From assembly GCF_001442625.1 (NCBI RefSeq), contig NZ_LMZQ01000004.1, positions 1-64,000 of the forward strand: a DNA stretch of 64,000 nt, read 5' to 3'. This DNA is from Pedobacter ginsenosidimutans. GTDB lineage: Bacteria > Bacteroidota > Bacteroidia > Sphingobacteriales > Sphingobacteriaceae. The notes under the pieces are model-generated. The model did no database searches, had not been told where the DNA came from, and saw only the letters and a program-made list of their open reading frames with translations. Positions within the stretch are counted from its first letter, which is position 1. Each line of letters opens with the position of its first letter. This document shows, piece by piece, positions 8,239 through 17,757 of the stretch. The position numbers and the translations under genes were made by a program.

Positions 8239-9675
8239 TTACAATGTGCCAAATAAGTAAGAAGTTGCGTCTGCGGTTTTTACAAGCCCACCAAATATAC
8301 TTTTCGATTGAGGCACGATATCATCAACCCAACGAACGTTAAATTGTTGATTATTAAAATAAGTCAATAATGTTGGTATGCTGGCCTCGATTGCCCTAGC
8401 ATTTGCATTTGTTGGTTGTGGATTTGTATACGTTAAGGTAAGTACACCATTAACATTGGTGGTAGTGTAGTTAAAATCAGCAACAAAACCAGCACTTAAC
8501 GCAGCAGTTGGATCCATAAAATTCACTCTCAAAATCATTCTGTTTGCCGTAGTAAAAATTAATGAAATATTATCAATGTAAAGTCCCATGCCATTTTGCA
8601 TACCGGTATTGGCCGTATTATAAGCTGTTAAGAATTTAGCTGACAAACCTGTCAATTTTTGAGGGTTTACGGTAATTGTACCATAAGTTTTTCCTGGGCC
8701 TAATAAGCTATTAAAATCTGCGGTTGGAGATTGTGCTTCAATTGCGGCCTGTGTTCTAGTCTGTAAATCAGCCAAATCTATCCCCCAACTATCTTTCATA
8801 TAAGAAATTACGATAGCTTTTTTTCTTAGCAACTTAGATCTGGCATCGGTGTTTTGTTCATAAACACCTTTACCATTCCTTTTAATATACAAACCGTCGT
8901 AAACAAAAAGATTGTTGATAATATTATCAAAATTGGCAGCGCCACCTTCCAGTAATGTTGATAGCGTCTCAACAAAATCATCGTCTTTATTTGATCTTGA
9001 ATATGGTGTTACAAAGCCCTTACCCCAGAAATCATTTTCATACAGTATTTTATCTAGTGCAGCTGTAGATGAATAAGCACCTCTAAAAATATTAAACCAT
9101 GTAGCAGTATAATCTGACGGTGTTATTCTTTGATAATCAGGTGTTACAGCAATGTTCTGATTTAAAATATGCCCAAACTCATGGTGCATAGTATGTAAAA
9201 TTTGTTTAACCGCAGGTTTATTTGCAGGATTAAAAGTGTTTAAATCAAGTAATACAATTTTTCTGCCTGCTTCCGCTGTTCCCAAAGTGATTGTCCCATT
9301 ACTATTGTAAGATGGACTTCCCGCTAAATAAAACTGTTTTTGCGTATAAGTTTTCATAAAGTTTGCGCCTTTTACAGCAACATAAGGATCAATCCAGGTT
9401 TTCTTTATGATATCCATTATAGGCACTACTAACTCCTCTTTAACTGGAACAACATTTTTATAGATTTCACCTAATTCAGACCGATCCCATTTATACTTAA
9501 CTTCTATATTATATGGAGTTGTATAATTTGTACTGATCCACTCATCTACTGGGCCCTTTGTCCAGGTATCTCCTCCAAGGCCAACCAGGTTGGCACTTAA
9601 ATCGTCTTTTTTGCTACATCCTGCTAAAAAGATTGTTGCCAAAGCAACTATGGATAATAATAATTTCTTTTTCAT
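8239..9675 (-). CDS. substrate import-associated zinc metallohydrolase lipoprotein
   Basis: 478 residues, lipobox LAGC (Cys20). The zinc motif HEFGH occupies residues 165-169 ('TMHHEFGHILNQN'), in the style of the SusC/SusD-linked HExxH lipoproteins (TIGR04549). It is expected on the cell surface, cutting a peptide or ester substrate before uptake. The C-terminal part (about 330-450) has a beta-rich region that may bind substrate. Order in the operon is SusC, SusD, this enzyme, DUF4302, all within 20 bp of each other. A proteinaceous or peptide-like nutrient is therefore more likely than a plain glycan, but the substrate is unknown. Confidence 0.87.
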   Translation of the reverse strand: MKKKLLLSIVALATIFLAGCSKKDDLSANLVGLGGDTWTKGPVDEWISTNYTTPYNIEVKYKWDRSELGEIYKNVVPVKEELVVPIMDIIKKTWIDPYVAVKGANFMKTYTQKQFYLAGSPSYNSNGTITLGTAEAGRKIVLLDLNTFNPANKPAVKQILHTMHHEFGHILNQNIAVTPDYQRITPSDYTATWFNIFRGAYSSTAALDKILYENDFWGKGFVTPYSRSNKDDDFVETLSTLLEGGAANFDNIINNLFVYDGLYIKRNGKGVYEQNTDARSKLLRKKAIVISYMKDSWGIDLADLQTRTQAAIEAQSPTADFNSLLGPGKTYGTITVNPQKLTGLSAKFLTAYNTANTGMQNGMGLYIDNISLIFTTANRMILRVNFMDPTAALSAGFVADFNYTTTNVNGVLTLTYTNPQPTNANARAIEASIPTLLTYFNNQQFNVRWVDDIVPQSKSIFGGLVKTADATSYLFGTL

Positions 9676-9693
9676 AATATTCTTATATTATAA

Positions 9694-11163
9694 CTAACGC
9701 GGATTAGCAGTCAAACCAGCCGCTATCGCATCTTGTGGAATTTGAATTAATCTTTTTGGATCATTTACACCCAGGGAAATTGTAGTCTGACCATTTGCCG
9801 ACACATGTGATATTGGAATTTTTAATCTTACAATATCTAGCCACCTTAAACCCTCATGCATATATTCTTGGCGTTTAAAATTCAGAACAGTTCCTACTAA
9901 CGCATCTTTTACGGTTAACGTTGGGAAGAATGACGTTGCTTTAGTTTCGGTGAATTTGTCAGCCGTAGCAGAATAACCAACAATTCGTTTTGATAAATAA
10001 ATATCAAGATCAGCAATTGCTTGACTATTATTACCTAACATGATATTTGCCTCTGCCCTGTTAAATAATACTTCTTCTGCCGTTAATAAAGGCACCATGT
10101 TATAAGCATCTCCAAAATTGGCGCTGATGGTTTGTTTTACAAAATGTTCTCTAAATTTTGGAATATTATAAACGGTTTCATTACCTCCAAAGATTTTAGT
10201 TGTCATGGCTAAGGCTTTTCCAGTTGGGTTATTACCTGCATTAAAAACCGTTGCTCTTACACCAGAACTTAATCCAAAATTGTAGCCGGCATAGTTTCTC
10301 CCCCAATAAGAATTAGCCTCTTGCAACAATAAATTTGATGGTTCCGTAGAATTCGTATATAGCGCTTGTAATTCATAATATCCTAATACATTATAGGTAG
10401 TATTCCATGCTCTCAAATTGTCTGCAATCGTCGTTCCTGGAAAAACCGCATTTGCATGGTCAATTACCTTTTGGTAATCTTTCTTAAATAAATAAAACCG
10501 GGTCGCAAATGCATGAGCTGCTTGTGTAGTAAAGTGATACTTAGGAACTCTATATGAATTGTTTTTAATTAGAGGTAAGCCCTCCAATAAATCCTTTTCT
10601 ATATTTGCATAAACGCCAGCAACAGTTCCCCTTGTGTAATTACCTTCAACTATTTTCTGTGGCAATGTTACATATGGAATTCCAGGATCAGACGCTGCAG
10701 TTGCTGGATCGTAGGCTTTAGCAAAAAAGGTTACTAACATGAAATGCACGTACGCCCTTGCAACTAATGCCTCTCCTCTACTTGCAGAGTATTCTGCAGT
10801 ATTGCCAGCCTTATCAATTGCCTCCAATGCATAATTTGCCGCAGCAATAGCTTTATAACAAGAATTCCAATAAAATGGCGGCGTGTCTTCCGATGTAGCA
10901 TCTATCTGATCTATATAATTCCATGGAGAAGAATTTGGTAAATCTCTACCTGTTGTACCCTTATCACCAGCATTATCACTCATTGCCTCTGCAAAGGCAA
11001 GATAATTGCCGTGTGGATATGCGTTTGCTAATAATTCTGCTACTTTAACAGAGCTGTTTAACTCAGTTCGATCATCTGGTTGATGCTCCAAAAATTTCTT
11101 ACAGCTCGAAGATAGCAGCAAGCTTGAGCATACGATATATATGAATATTTTATTCTTTTTCAT
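9694..11163 (-). CDS. RagB/SusD family nutrient uptake lipoprotein
   Basis: 489 residues, lipobox SSSC near residue 21, followed by 'KKFLEHQPDDRTELNS', the usual SusD N-terminus. Tetratricopeptide-like helices ('RGEALVARAYVHFMLVTFFAKAY' region) and the C-terminal 'FKRQEYMHEGLRWLDIVRLKI' are typical of RagB/SusD. It forms the lid over the SusC transporter and binds ligand at the surface. The SusC gene ends 15 bp upstream. Together with SusC it forms the uptake core of the locus. Confidence 0.95.
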   Translation of the reverse strand: MKKNKIFIYIVCSSLLLSSSCKKFLEHQPDDRTELNSSVKVAELLANAYPHGNYLAFAEAMSDNAGDKGTTGRDLPNSSPWNYIDQIDATSEDTPPFYWNSCYKAIAAANYALEAIDKAGNTAEYSASRGEALVARAYVHFMLVTFFAKAYDPATAASDPGIPYVTLPQKIVEGNYTRGTVAGVYANIEKDLLEGLPLIKNNSYRVPKYHFTTQAAHAFATRFYLFKKDYQKVIDHANAVFPGTTIADNLRAWNTTYNVLGYYELQALYTNSTEPSNLLLQEANSYWGRNYAGYNFGLSSGVRATVFNAGNNPTGKALAMTTKIFGGNETVYNIPKFREHFVKQTISANFGDAYNMVPLLTAEEVLFNRAEANIMLGNNSQAIADLDIYLSKRIVGYSATADKFTETKATSFFPTLTVKDALVGTVLNFKRQEYMHEGLRWLDIVRLKIPISHVSANGQTTISLGVNDPKRLIQIPQDAIAAGLTANPR

Positions 11164-11178
11164 TTCTTTTCAATTTAA

Positions 11179-14100
11179 TTAGAATCCAACTTTTAGAGAA
11201 AGCGTATACTGTTTTGGAATTGGTAACGCTACACCACCTGAGGCAAAAAATTCCGGATCCTGTCCTTTAAGTTTTTTATCAGAATAAATCAACCAAAAAT
11301 TATTTGCCACTGCACTTATTGATGCATTGTTTGCGCCAATAGTTTTTAGGATTCTTGCAGGCAATGCGTACGACAGCGATAATTGTTTTAAACGAATAAA
11401 ACTTCCATCTGCCACCCTGGCTGTTGAGTAGTTATAAGTATTATAAGGATACGTTCCGTCAATATTAGCTGCTGCTTCAACATCAAGAATAGATGGGATG
11501 TTTGTTTTCAATTCATCGCCTGGTAATGTCCATCTATCTTTAAACTCATTAGGCAAGGCATCTAAATCTGAATAAGAAGTGGCAAATACAGGGTTTAGCC
11601 TAATTTTATTTCCTGCAGAGAAAGTAAATAAAGAGCCAAAAGTAAATCCTTTATAACTTACACTATTGTAAAAACCACCTGTCAATTTTGGGTCTGTTGG
11701 ACCTTCATACTTTAAGTATTTAGTTTCAAGGCTCTGCATATAAACATCACCACTTTTCTCACCCTTTTCATTGATAAATTCAGGAATTCCCGTATCATGA
11801 TTTAAACCTGTAAAATCTACAGAGTACAACCCCCTGTATGGAAAGCCTTGCAGTGGTCCACCATCTGCAGTTACCAAACTGAATATACTTTGAGGGCTTG
11901 AAAGTTTAGTAACCTTGTTTTTGTTATAGCCAAAGTTAAAATTACTTCTCCAGCTCCATTCAGCAGTTTTAATAATTGGCCCACTTAATGTTACCTCGAT
12001 ACCTTTAGTATTCATATCAGCATAATTCGCAGTAGTTAAATACTGCCCGCCAATTCCTGAAGTTCTTAATGGACTGATTAAATCGAACCCGTTCCTGTTA
12101 TATAAATCAACAGTTATATTTAACTTATCTTTAAAAAAGCCCAGATCAAGACCAATGTTAGTCTCATATTGTTTTTCCCATGTTAAATCTCGGTTCTCAA
12201 TATATTCGATATTCATAACAGATTCAGTTTCATTCGTATACGGCCTTAAAGAACTTCCATTCCTTAAAACTAATGCCGAGTTGGTAGCGCTACCCAAACT
12301 TGCTGTTAAACCATATGTCGCTCTAATGGTAGCACGGTTTAGGATCTTCATCAGTCTTTCATTTTCGAAAAACTTCTCTCTATCTATATTCCAGGCACCA
12401 GAAATATTCCAGGTAGGTAACCACCTAGCAGTAGCTGAACTTCCCAACTGATTTGAACCATCATATCTACCAGTAGCATTAAATGAATATTTACCATCGT
12501 AAGAATAGGCCGCCCTTGTCATAAATGCGGCGAAACGATCGTATCTATGATTCATTGAATAATAATTCAAATTATTCAATGTAGCCTGTTTCACAATATT
12601 TGGATCAATAAATGGAACTCCGCCTTTATCGTATTGATAACCATAACCGATCATGCTCTTGGTTTGGCGATCAGCCATTCTCATTTCCTGAAAAGCATAA
12701 ACATTAATTAAGTGCTTCTCATCGATGGTGTTATCATACTCTATAGAGTTCCTAACCATATACGATTTAAGAAAATCATCAGTTGTATTATAAAAGCCAC
12801 CATAAGGAAGCACAACAACAGGTTGTAATTCTGGATGTTCGGGATCACGGAACAAGAATCGATTATTATCTTGAATATAAGAATCACCATTCGCTCTATA
12901 GGCATTTGCCATATTAGAATTTTCTTTTACTTTATGTTCATTGCCACTTTTTACATATCGCATCGATGCTAAGAAATCGTACTTAAAGTGCTTCACAAAC
13001 TTATAGCCCAAACCACCTTGGAGTTTAAAATCCAACATACTTAAGTCCAACGAATTATTATCCAGCTCATTCAGAATATTAAAATTGGCAAAGTTTCTTG
13101 TAAAGTTTTCCCTGTTCCCGTTTTGGTCAAATGCAGTTAAAGTTCTACTTGTATTTAATGCATAACTAAAAGGATTAATATCAAAATCTCTAGAGTATGT
13201 TCCTTCAACAGGGTTACTAACACGGCCCACAGTGCCAGGAGCCTTTTGGTTACGGATTGATCCTGTAGTAATAAAATTAACTGAAAGTTTATCTGAAAGA
13301 TTAAATACAGCGTTAACATTTGCAGTATAACGTTCTACATCATTTCCAATAGCCCAACCATTATCGTTTAAATAACTGGTTGAAAAATACAGCTGAGATT
13401 TTTCAGTTCCTGATGAAACACTAATGGCGTGCTCTTGCATTAAAGAGTTTTTGAAAAGTACATCAAACCAATCTGTATTTGCAGTTGCATAGCGAGATAA
13501 GAATGAATTTCTTGCTTCAGGGGTATTTGCTAAAGCAAATGTACCAGAACTTGCATCGTATGTATTAATTAATTGATACATTTTGGTAAAAACACCTCCG
13601 TCTGCAGCTCTCGAAGCACTAGAATGATTTAACCATCCTTTGCGTGCCAATTCTGAATAAACAGACATTTGATCAGAAGAATTCATAATGTTATAACTGT
13701 CATACGTAGGCTTTAAATAGGTAGAAAAATTACCTGTATAAGAGATTAACGGTTTACCAATACGTCCTTTCTTTGTTGTTATAACCACAACACCGTTCAT
13801 TGCGCGTGCACCATATTGTGCAGTCGCAGCCGCATCTTTTAAGATATTGAATGATTCAATATCGTCTGCGTTTATACCAGCTACAGAGGATCCAATCAAC
13901 GTACTTACATCTCCTGATGATAACTGTTCATTGGAGATATTAACAACATCCTCCAAAATCACACCATCAACCACCCATAATGGTTTATTATCTCCAGTAA
14001 TTGAGGTTGCACCGCGAACACGGATTTTTGGTGCCGCTCCAAAAGTACCAGAAACATTTTGTACTGAAACCCCAGCTACACGACCTTCGAGCATACGACT

Positions 14101-14847
14101 TACGTCCGTAATACCATCTTGTTTAACATCAGCTCCTTTTAGTGCTGTGGCAGCTCCGGTAAATAATTTCTTATTTAAATTCTGATAACCTGTTGAAATA
14201 ATATTTACATCTTTAAGTTCATTTGCATCTTCTTCTAATACTACATTTATAGAAGTTTTAGATCCAACTTCAACCTCTATTGTTCTATATCCAATAAAGC
14301 TAAAAACTAATGTGGCTCCTTCTTTTACTGAGATAGAATAATCACCAGAACTACTTGTTGATACAGCGTTCGCAGCGCCTTTTTCTCTTACACTTACACC
14401 TGGAAGTACTGCGCCATTTTTATCTTTAACTTTTCCGGTTACTTTAACAGCAATAAAATAGCCTAATACTTTATCAAAAACCGACTTTTCCTTTAATTTG
14501 ATCAGAATAGTCCTGTCTTCTACTGTATAGGTTAGCTCTCTACCTGAAACAATTTTGTTCATTACCTCTTCTACCGTAGAATTATTAAAATCTACATTTA
14601 AAGTAGTTGAGGTTTTAATTTTATTGGTCGATAAAAGAACGTCATAACCAGATTGTTTTCTGATCTCTCTAAAAACCTTTTCGAATGTTACATTTTTTTC
14701 TTTCAACGTAACCAGCTGGCCAAATGAAGCTGCACTAACCTGCACGAGCGAAGCAAGCATTATGACCGTAATTAACTTCATCATTCGTAAAAATTTAGGT
14801 ATGTAGCCTGGAGGCGTACATAAATTTTTAATATAAATTTTGTACAT
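11179..14847 (-). CDS. SusC/RagA TonB-linked outer-membrane transporter with STN domain
   Basis: 1222 residues. After the signal peptide come an STN (secretin/TonB short N-terminal) domain at about 49-118, a carboxypeptidase-regulatory-like domain (about 134-210, 'VTGKVKDKNGAVLPGVSV'), a plug (about 232-357, with 'RVRGATSITGDNKPLWVVDG') and a 22-strand barrel to the C-terminus. The STN domain is what couples such transporters to FecR and an ECF sigma, and both genes lie directly upstream. Start ATG 14847 gives a long basic leader; an alternative is the ATG pair around 14781. It imports a ligand with SusD using TonB energy. Confidence 0.95.
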   Translation of the reverse strand: MYKIYIKNLCTPPGYIPKFLRMMKLITVIMLASLVQVSAASFGQLVTLKEKNVTFEKVFREIRKQSGYDVLLSTNKIKTSTTLNVDFNNSTVEEVMNKIVSGRELTYTVEDRTILIKLKEKSVFDKVLGYFIAVKVTGKVKDKNGAVLPGVSVREKGAANAVSTSSSGDYSISVKEGATLVFSFIGYRTIEVEVGSKTSINVVLEEDANELKDVNIISTGYQNLNKKLFTGAATALKGADVKQDGITDVSRMLEGRVAGVSVQNVSGTFGAAPKIRVRGATSITGDNKPLWVVDGVILEDVVNISNEQLSSGDVSTLIGSSVAGINADDIESFNILKDAAATAQYGARAMNGVVVITTKKGRIGKPLISYTGNFSTYLKPTYDSYNIMNSSDQMSVYSELARKGWLNHSSASRAADGGVFTKMYQLINTYDASSGTFALANTPEARNSFLSRYATANTDWFDVLFKNSLMQEHAISVSSGTEKSQLYFSTSYLNDNGWAIGNDVERYTANVNAVFNLSDKLSVNFITTGSIRNQKAPGTVGRVSNPVEGTYSRDFDINPFSYALNTSRTLTAFDQNGNRENFTRNFANFNILNELDNNSLDLSMLDFKLQGGLGYKFVKHFKYDFLASMRYVKSGNEHKVKENSNMANAYRANGDSYIQDNNRFLFRDPEHPELQPVVVLPYGGFYNTTDDFLKSYMVRNSIEYDNTIDEKHLINVYAFQEMRMADRQTKSMIGYGYQYDKGGVPFIDPNIVKQATLNNLNYYSMNHRYDRFAAFMTRAAYSYDGKYSFNATGRYDGSNQLGSSATARWLPTWNISGAWNIDREKFFENERLMKILNRATIRATYGLTASLGSATNSALVLRNGSSLRPYTNETESVMNIEYIENRDLTWEKQYETNIGLDLGFFKDKLNITVDLYNRNGFDLISPLRTSGIGGQYLTTANYADMNTKGIEVTLSGPIIKTAEWSWRSNFNFGYNKNKVTKLSSPQSIFSLVTADGGPLQGFPYRGLYSVDFTGLNHDTGIPEFINEKGEKSGDVYMQSLETKYLKYEGPTDPKLTGGFYNSVSYKGFTFGSLFTFSAGNKIRLNPVFATSYSDLDALPNEFKDRWTLPGDELKTNIPSILDVEAAANIDGTYPYNTYNYSTARVADGSFIRLKQLSLSYALPARILKTIGANNASISAVANNFWLIYSDKKLKGQDPEFFASGGVALPIPKQYTLSLKVGF

Positions 14848-15128
14848 TTATTAGTCTGTTTTTGTGCGAAGCGCAATTAAGTTTAGACGCCAAATAGCGT
14901 TTCGCGGTTAATCCAAGAAATAATTAATTAATCGGCTCCGGTATACCGGAACGAACGAACAGATAAACAGAAGGGGTGTTAGTAGCACTCCTTTTTTGTT
15001 ACCCTTGTTCTTTGATAAGGCTAGATATTTTGTCGAGGTATTTTCATAGTTTGATTAGGTTAATTAGTTGATTAATTTAAGATCTTTTATTTTAAGACAA
15101 AGGTTAGTCAGGCCCCTGTCTGCTGGTT
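14848..15128. promoter_or_regulatory. leader between fecR and susC with a perfect palindrome
   Basis: 281 bp with no gene. It contains the perfect 14-bp palindrome TCCGGTATACCGGA (14937-14950) and a hairpin GGGGTG/CACTCC (14973-14978 with 14986-14991) followed by six T on the plus strand. On the minus strand this region must hold the susC promoter, presumably the target of the ECF sigma. No consensus promoter is asserted. Confidence 0.45.
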
Positions 15129-16289
15129 CTATTCTTTATAAACTATAATTTTATTGGCCTTAATATCAAAGCGGACCTGGCCAGTTTGTTCCAGCTTTGT
15201 TAAAACTTTGGATATTTTCTCAAAACGGCTTACCGTTCCATAGTACATTACATTTTTTGCATCTGCATCTGCATATTCCACCTCAACATTATACCAACGC
15301 GCAACTTTACGCAGAATACTTTCCTGTCTTTCATTGTCGAACATAAAGTATCCGTTTTTCCATGCTATTGATTCATCTACATTCACTTCCTTTATATCAA
15401 TGCCAGAAATAGATACTAATGATTGCTCTCCTGGCTTTAAGATTTCGCTTTCATTGGTACTTTTATGAGAAACACGTACACTTCCTTCAAGCAAAGTAGT
15501 TTTAGTTACAAGTTCATCCTTATAGCTATTAATATTAAAATGCGTACCCAATACCTCAACAGACTGCTTATCGGTTTCTACAATAAAAGGATGGGTTGCA
15601 TTTTTAGCTACTTCAAAATAAGCTTCGCCGTCTAGTTTAACAACACGCTGTTTAGCGGCTCCGATATTTAACGAATACTGAATTGAAGATGCTGCATTTA
15701 GCCAAACTGTAGAGCCATCGGGCAACTGGATTTGCCATTCGCCACCATTTGGAGTCGAAATGGTATTTAATCTGGTATCATTTGTACTTTCTGATCCAGC
15801 CACGTTATATACCAACTGGCCATCGGCAGTTTTGGTGATAGAGAAACCGGCTTCTTTGGCAACGTCGCCATTCATCGCATCTGAAAGTGAAATTTTCTTT
15901 CCATCGGCCAAAGTAAGAATAGCTTTATTTTTTCCCGGTGCTACATCAGTAGCAAAAACGTGTTCTTTCTTTTTCTGTAAAGAGAGGTAAGCGGTGAACG
16001 AAAACACGATAAAAACAACTGCAGCGGCAGCCCATTTTAAACTCCTCAGTAAAATCCGCTTAGGCGATCGGGTTGGTTTGTCTACCGCCAGAATTTTATT
16101 TAGAACCGGATTCCATTTTTCATCAACAACATTAACCGCATGTTCTTCTTCTGCGATAATCATTTTCACGATTTCGTCAGAAAGCAATGATGTGCTGTTT
16201 TCTGCTAAAACTAAAAGTTCTTCCCTTTCGGCCTGGCTTAAGGTCTTAGCTGTAAACTGTTGTAAGAGATAATGTATACGTTCTTCCAT
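15129..16289 (-). CDS. FecR-family anti-sigma factor
   Basis: 386 residues from the ATG at 16289 ('MEERIHYLLQQFTAKTL'); the frame is open a further nine codons, but these look like leader sequence. A cytoplasmic helical N-terminus (sigma binding), one transmembrane helix at about 86-104 ('WAAAAVVFIVFSFTAYL'), a periplasmic FecR domain with 'TISTPNGGEWQIQLPDGSTV' and a DUF4974 C-terminal domain ('KVLTKLEQTGQVRF') that meets the STN domain of SusC. It lies 61 bp after the sigma gene and ahead of susC, forming a cell-surface signalling cascade. Confidence 0.93.
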   Translation of the reverse strand: MEERIHYLLQQFTAKTLSQAEREELLVLAENSTSLLSDEIVKMIIAEEEHAVNVVDEKWNPVLNKILAVDKPTRSPKRILLRSLKWAAAAVVFIVFSFTAYLSLQKKKEHVFATDVAPGKNKAILTLADGKKISLSDAMNGDVAKEAGFSITKTADGQLVYNVAGSESTNDTRLNTISTPNGGEWQIQLPDGSTVWLNAASSIQYSLNIGAAKQRVVKLDGEAYFEVAKNATHPFIVETDKQSVEVLGTHFNINSYKDELVTKTTLLEGSVRVSHKSTNESEILKPGEQSLVSISGIDIKEVNVDESIAWKNGYFMFDNERQESILRKVARWYNVEVEYADADAKNVMYYGTVSRFEKISKVLTKLEQTGQVRFDIKANKIIVYKE

Positions 16290-16350
16290 AAAGATTCTGA
16301 TACTAAGAAGCAGCAAAAGAAAATTAGGACTATCGGGACATCAATTTTTT

Positions 16351-16950
16351 CTATTTTATTTTCAAAAAGAAAAAAACTATTGGGAAAAAGAATACAATCC
16401 CATGCTGATCGAGGTGTATACGTATCGATTTAAGGGCAATTACAAGGGCATTTTTAACAGTATTAGGCGAAATATTGAGCATTTCTGCAATTTCAGGTAT
16501 AGTTTTACCATCACGTCTGCTCAATTGGTATATATTTTTACGTTGATCAGGTAATTTTTCGACAGCAATTGCAATAATTTTTGTTACCTCGTTTAAATTA
16601 ATAGTTTCTGCGGTATTGTTATGGCTATTTTGTTGTTTGGCCACAAATGCATCAACAACTCTATCTTCTTTTAATTTTTTACGCAGGTAACTTAAACATT
16701 CATTAGAAACGTATTTATATAGATAAGCCTTCACATTCGCTACATCCGATAATTTATCGCGATTTAGCCAAACCCTTAAAAATGAATCTTGAATAATTTC
16801 TTCGGCGGCATCATCTGATTTGGTAAACTTGGTGGCAAAAATTTGGAGTACAGGAAGGTATTTGAAGAACAAAACAGAAAAAGCCTGCTCATCCCCCTCT
16901 ACGATTTTTTCTATAAGCTTACGTTCATCTTCTATCCTTCCTGGCGCCAT
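16351..16950 (-). CDS. ECF RNA polymerase sigma factor
   Basis: 199 residues. Region 2 is at about 20-90 ('FKYLPVLQIFATKFTKSDDAAEEIIQDSFLRV') and region 4 at about 125-180 ('LPDQRKNIYQLSRRDGKTIPEIAEMLNISPNTVKNAL'), separated by a short linker, as in Bacteroidota sigma-70 family ECF factors. An odd hydrophobic tail ('GIVFFFPIVFFFLKIK') follows region 4 and could contact the membrane or FecR. It leads the fecR-susCD locus and presumably directs transcription of it once FecR is signalled. Confidence 0.92.
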   Translation of the reverse strand: MAPGRIEDERKLIEKIVEGDEQAFSVLFFKYLPVLQIFATKFTKSDDAAEEIIQDSFLRVWLNRDKLSDVANVKAYLYKYVSNECLSYLRKKLKEDRVVDAFVAKQQNSHNNTAETINLNEVTKIIAIAVEKLPDQRKNIYQLSRRDGKTIPEIAEMLNISPNTVKNALVIALKSIRIHLDQHGIVFFFPIVFFFLKIK

Positions 16951-17076
16951 AAATTAGTCGATCTACCTCCTCACCTACAAATTTATAAGTGTTTTCTGTG
17001 AGATGTAATATACATAAAAGTGAAAAAAAAATTGGGTTAAAACAAATATCTTCCGTCGGCAAAAACGACTATAACT

Positions 17077-17104
17077 AAAAAAGCCTTACATTTTAAGTAA
17101 GGCT
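17077..17104 (-). terminator. terminator at the end of the cytochrome oxidase gene block
   Basis: AGCCTTAC (17082-17089) pairs with GTAAGGCT (17097-17104) around a 7-nt loop. The A-run on the left gives a T-run on the minus strand, 30 bp after the DUF420 stop. Confidence 0.85.
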
Positions 17105-17133
17105 CTTGTTATTTTGTTTAGACTAAAAATCCT

Positions 17134-17676
17134 TTAATACTGATAATATGGCGAAATCATCAAATAAACCACTACGCCTGTAATGGCTACATAAAGCCAA
17201 AGTGGGAAAGTAATTCTTGCAATTTTTCTGTGACGATCGAAACGCTCGGCCAATGCCCTTACATAAGTTACCAAAACCAATGGAATAATGGCTATCGACA
17301 ATAGGATATGCGTTAACAAGATAAAAAAGTAGGCATACTTAATAGCTCCATCTCCGCCAAATTTGGTAGACGGGGTAGTCATATGATAAGCAATATACAT
17401 TACCAAGAACAACAAAGAGCAGCCTATAGCCGTTTTCATCAGGTTTTGGTGCAGGTTAATCTTACCATTTTTAATGGCCCAAACCGCAACGATCAGCAGT
17501 ACAGCTGTAATTCCGTTAATGGTTGCATATATTGGTGGCAAAAAAGGTAGAGTTGGCGCATCTATTCCCAGATCCTTTAACTTTACCACAAATAAAAAGG
17601 CCACAGCTACCGGTATAAAAATGGAAAGAATGATGATCCACTTGTTATACTTTTTCTCAATTGGGGAATTTTCCAT
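17134..17676 (-). CDS. DUF420 family membrane protein (oxidase assembly)
   Basis: 180 residues with five predicted transmembrane helices and histidines in helix ends ('KINLHQNLMKTA', 'YIAYHMTT', 'LLTHILLSIAIIPLVL'), matching DUF420. Family members are regularly coded in heme-copper oxidase clusters and are related to the CtaM assembly factor. It is the last gene of the ctaA-to-DUF420 run and is followed by a terminator. A role in maturing the caa3-type oxidase is inferred from the context. Confidence 0.85.
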   Translation of the reverse strand: MENSPIEKKYNKWIIILSIFIPVAVAFLFVVKLKDLGIDAPTLPFLPPIYATINGITAVLLIVAVWAIKNGKINLHQNLMKTAIGCSLLFLVMYIAYHMTTPSTKFGGDGAIKYAYFFILLTHILLSIAIIPLVLVTYVRALAERFDRHRKIARITFPLWLYVAITGVVVYLMISPYYQY

Positions 17677-17757
17677 GAGTATTTAAATCTCTTTTATATT
17701 ATTATTTTTTGTATCGACTTCGGGCTCCAAATGCTAAAGCCCTAACCGCTAAGCCAA

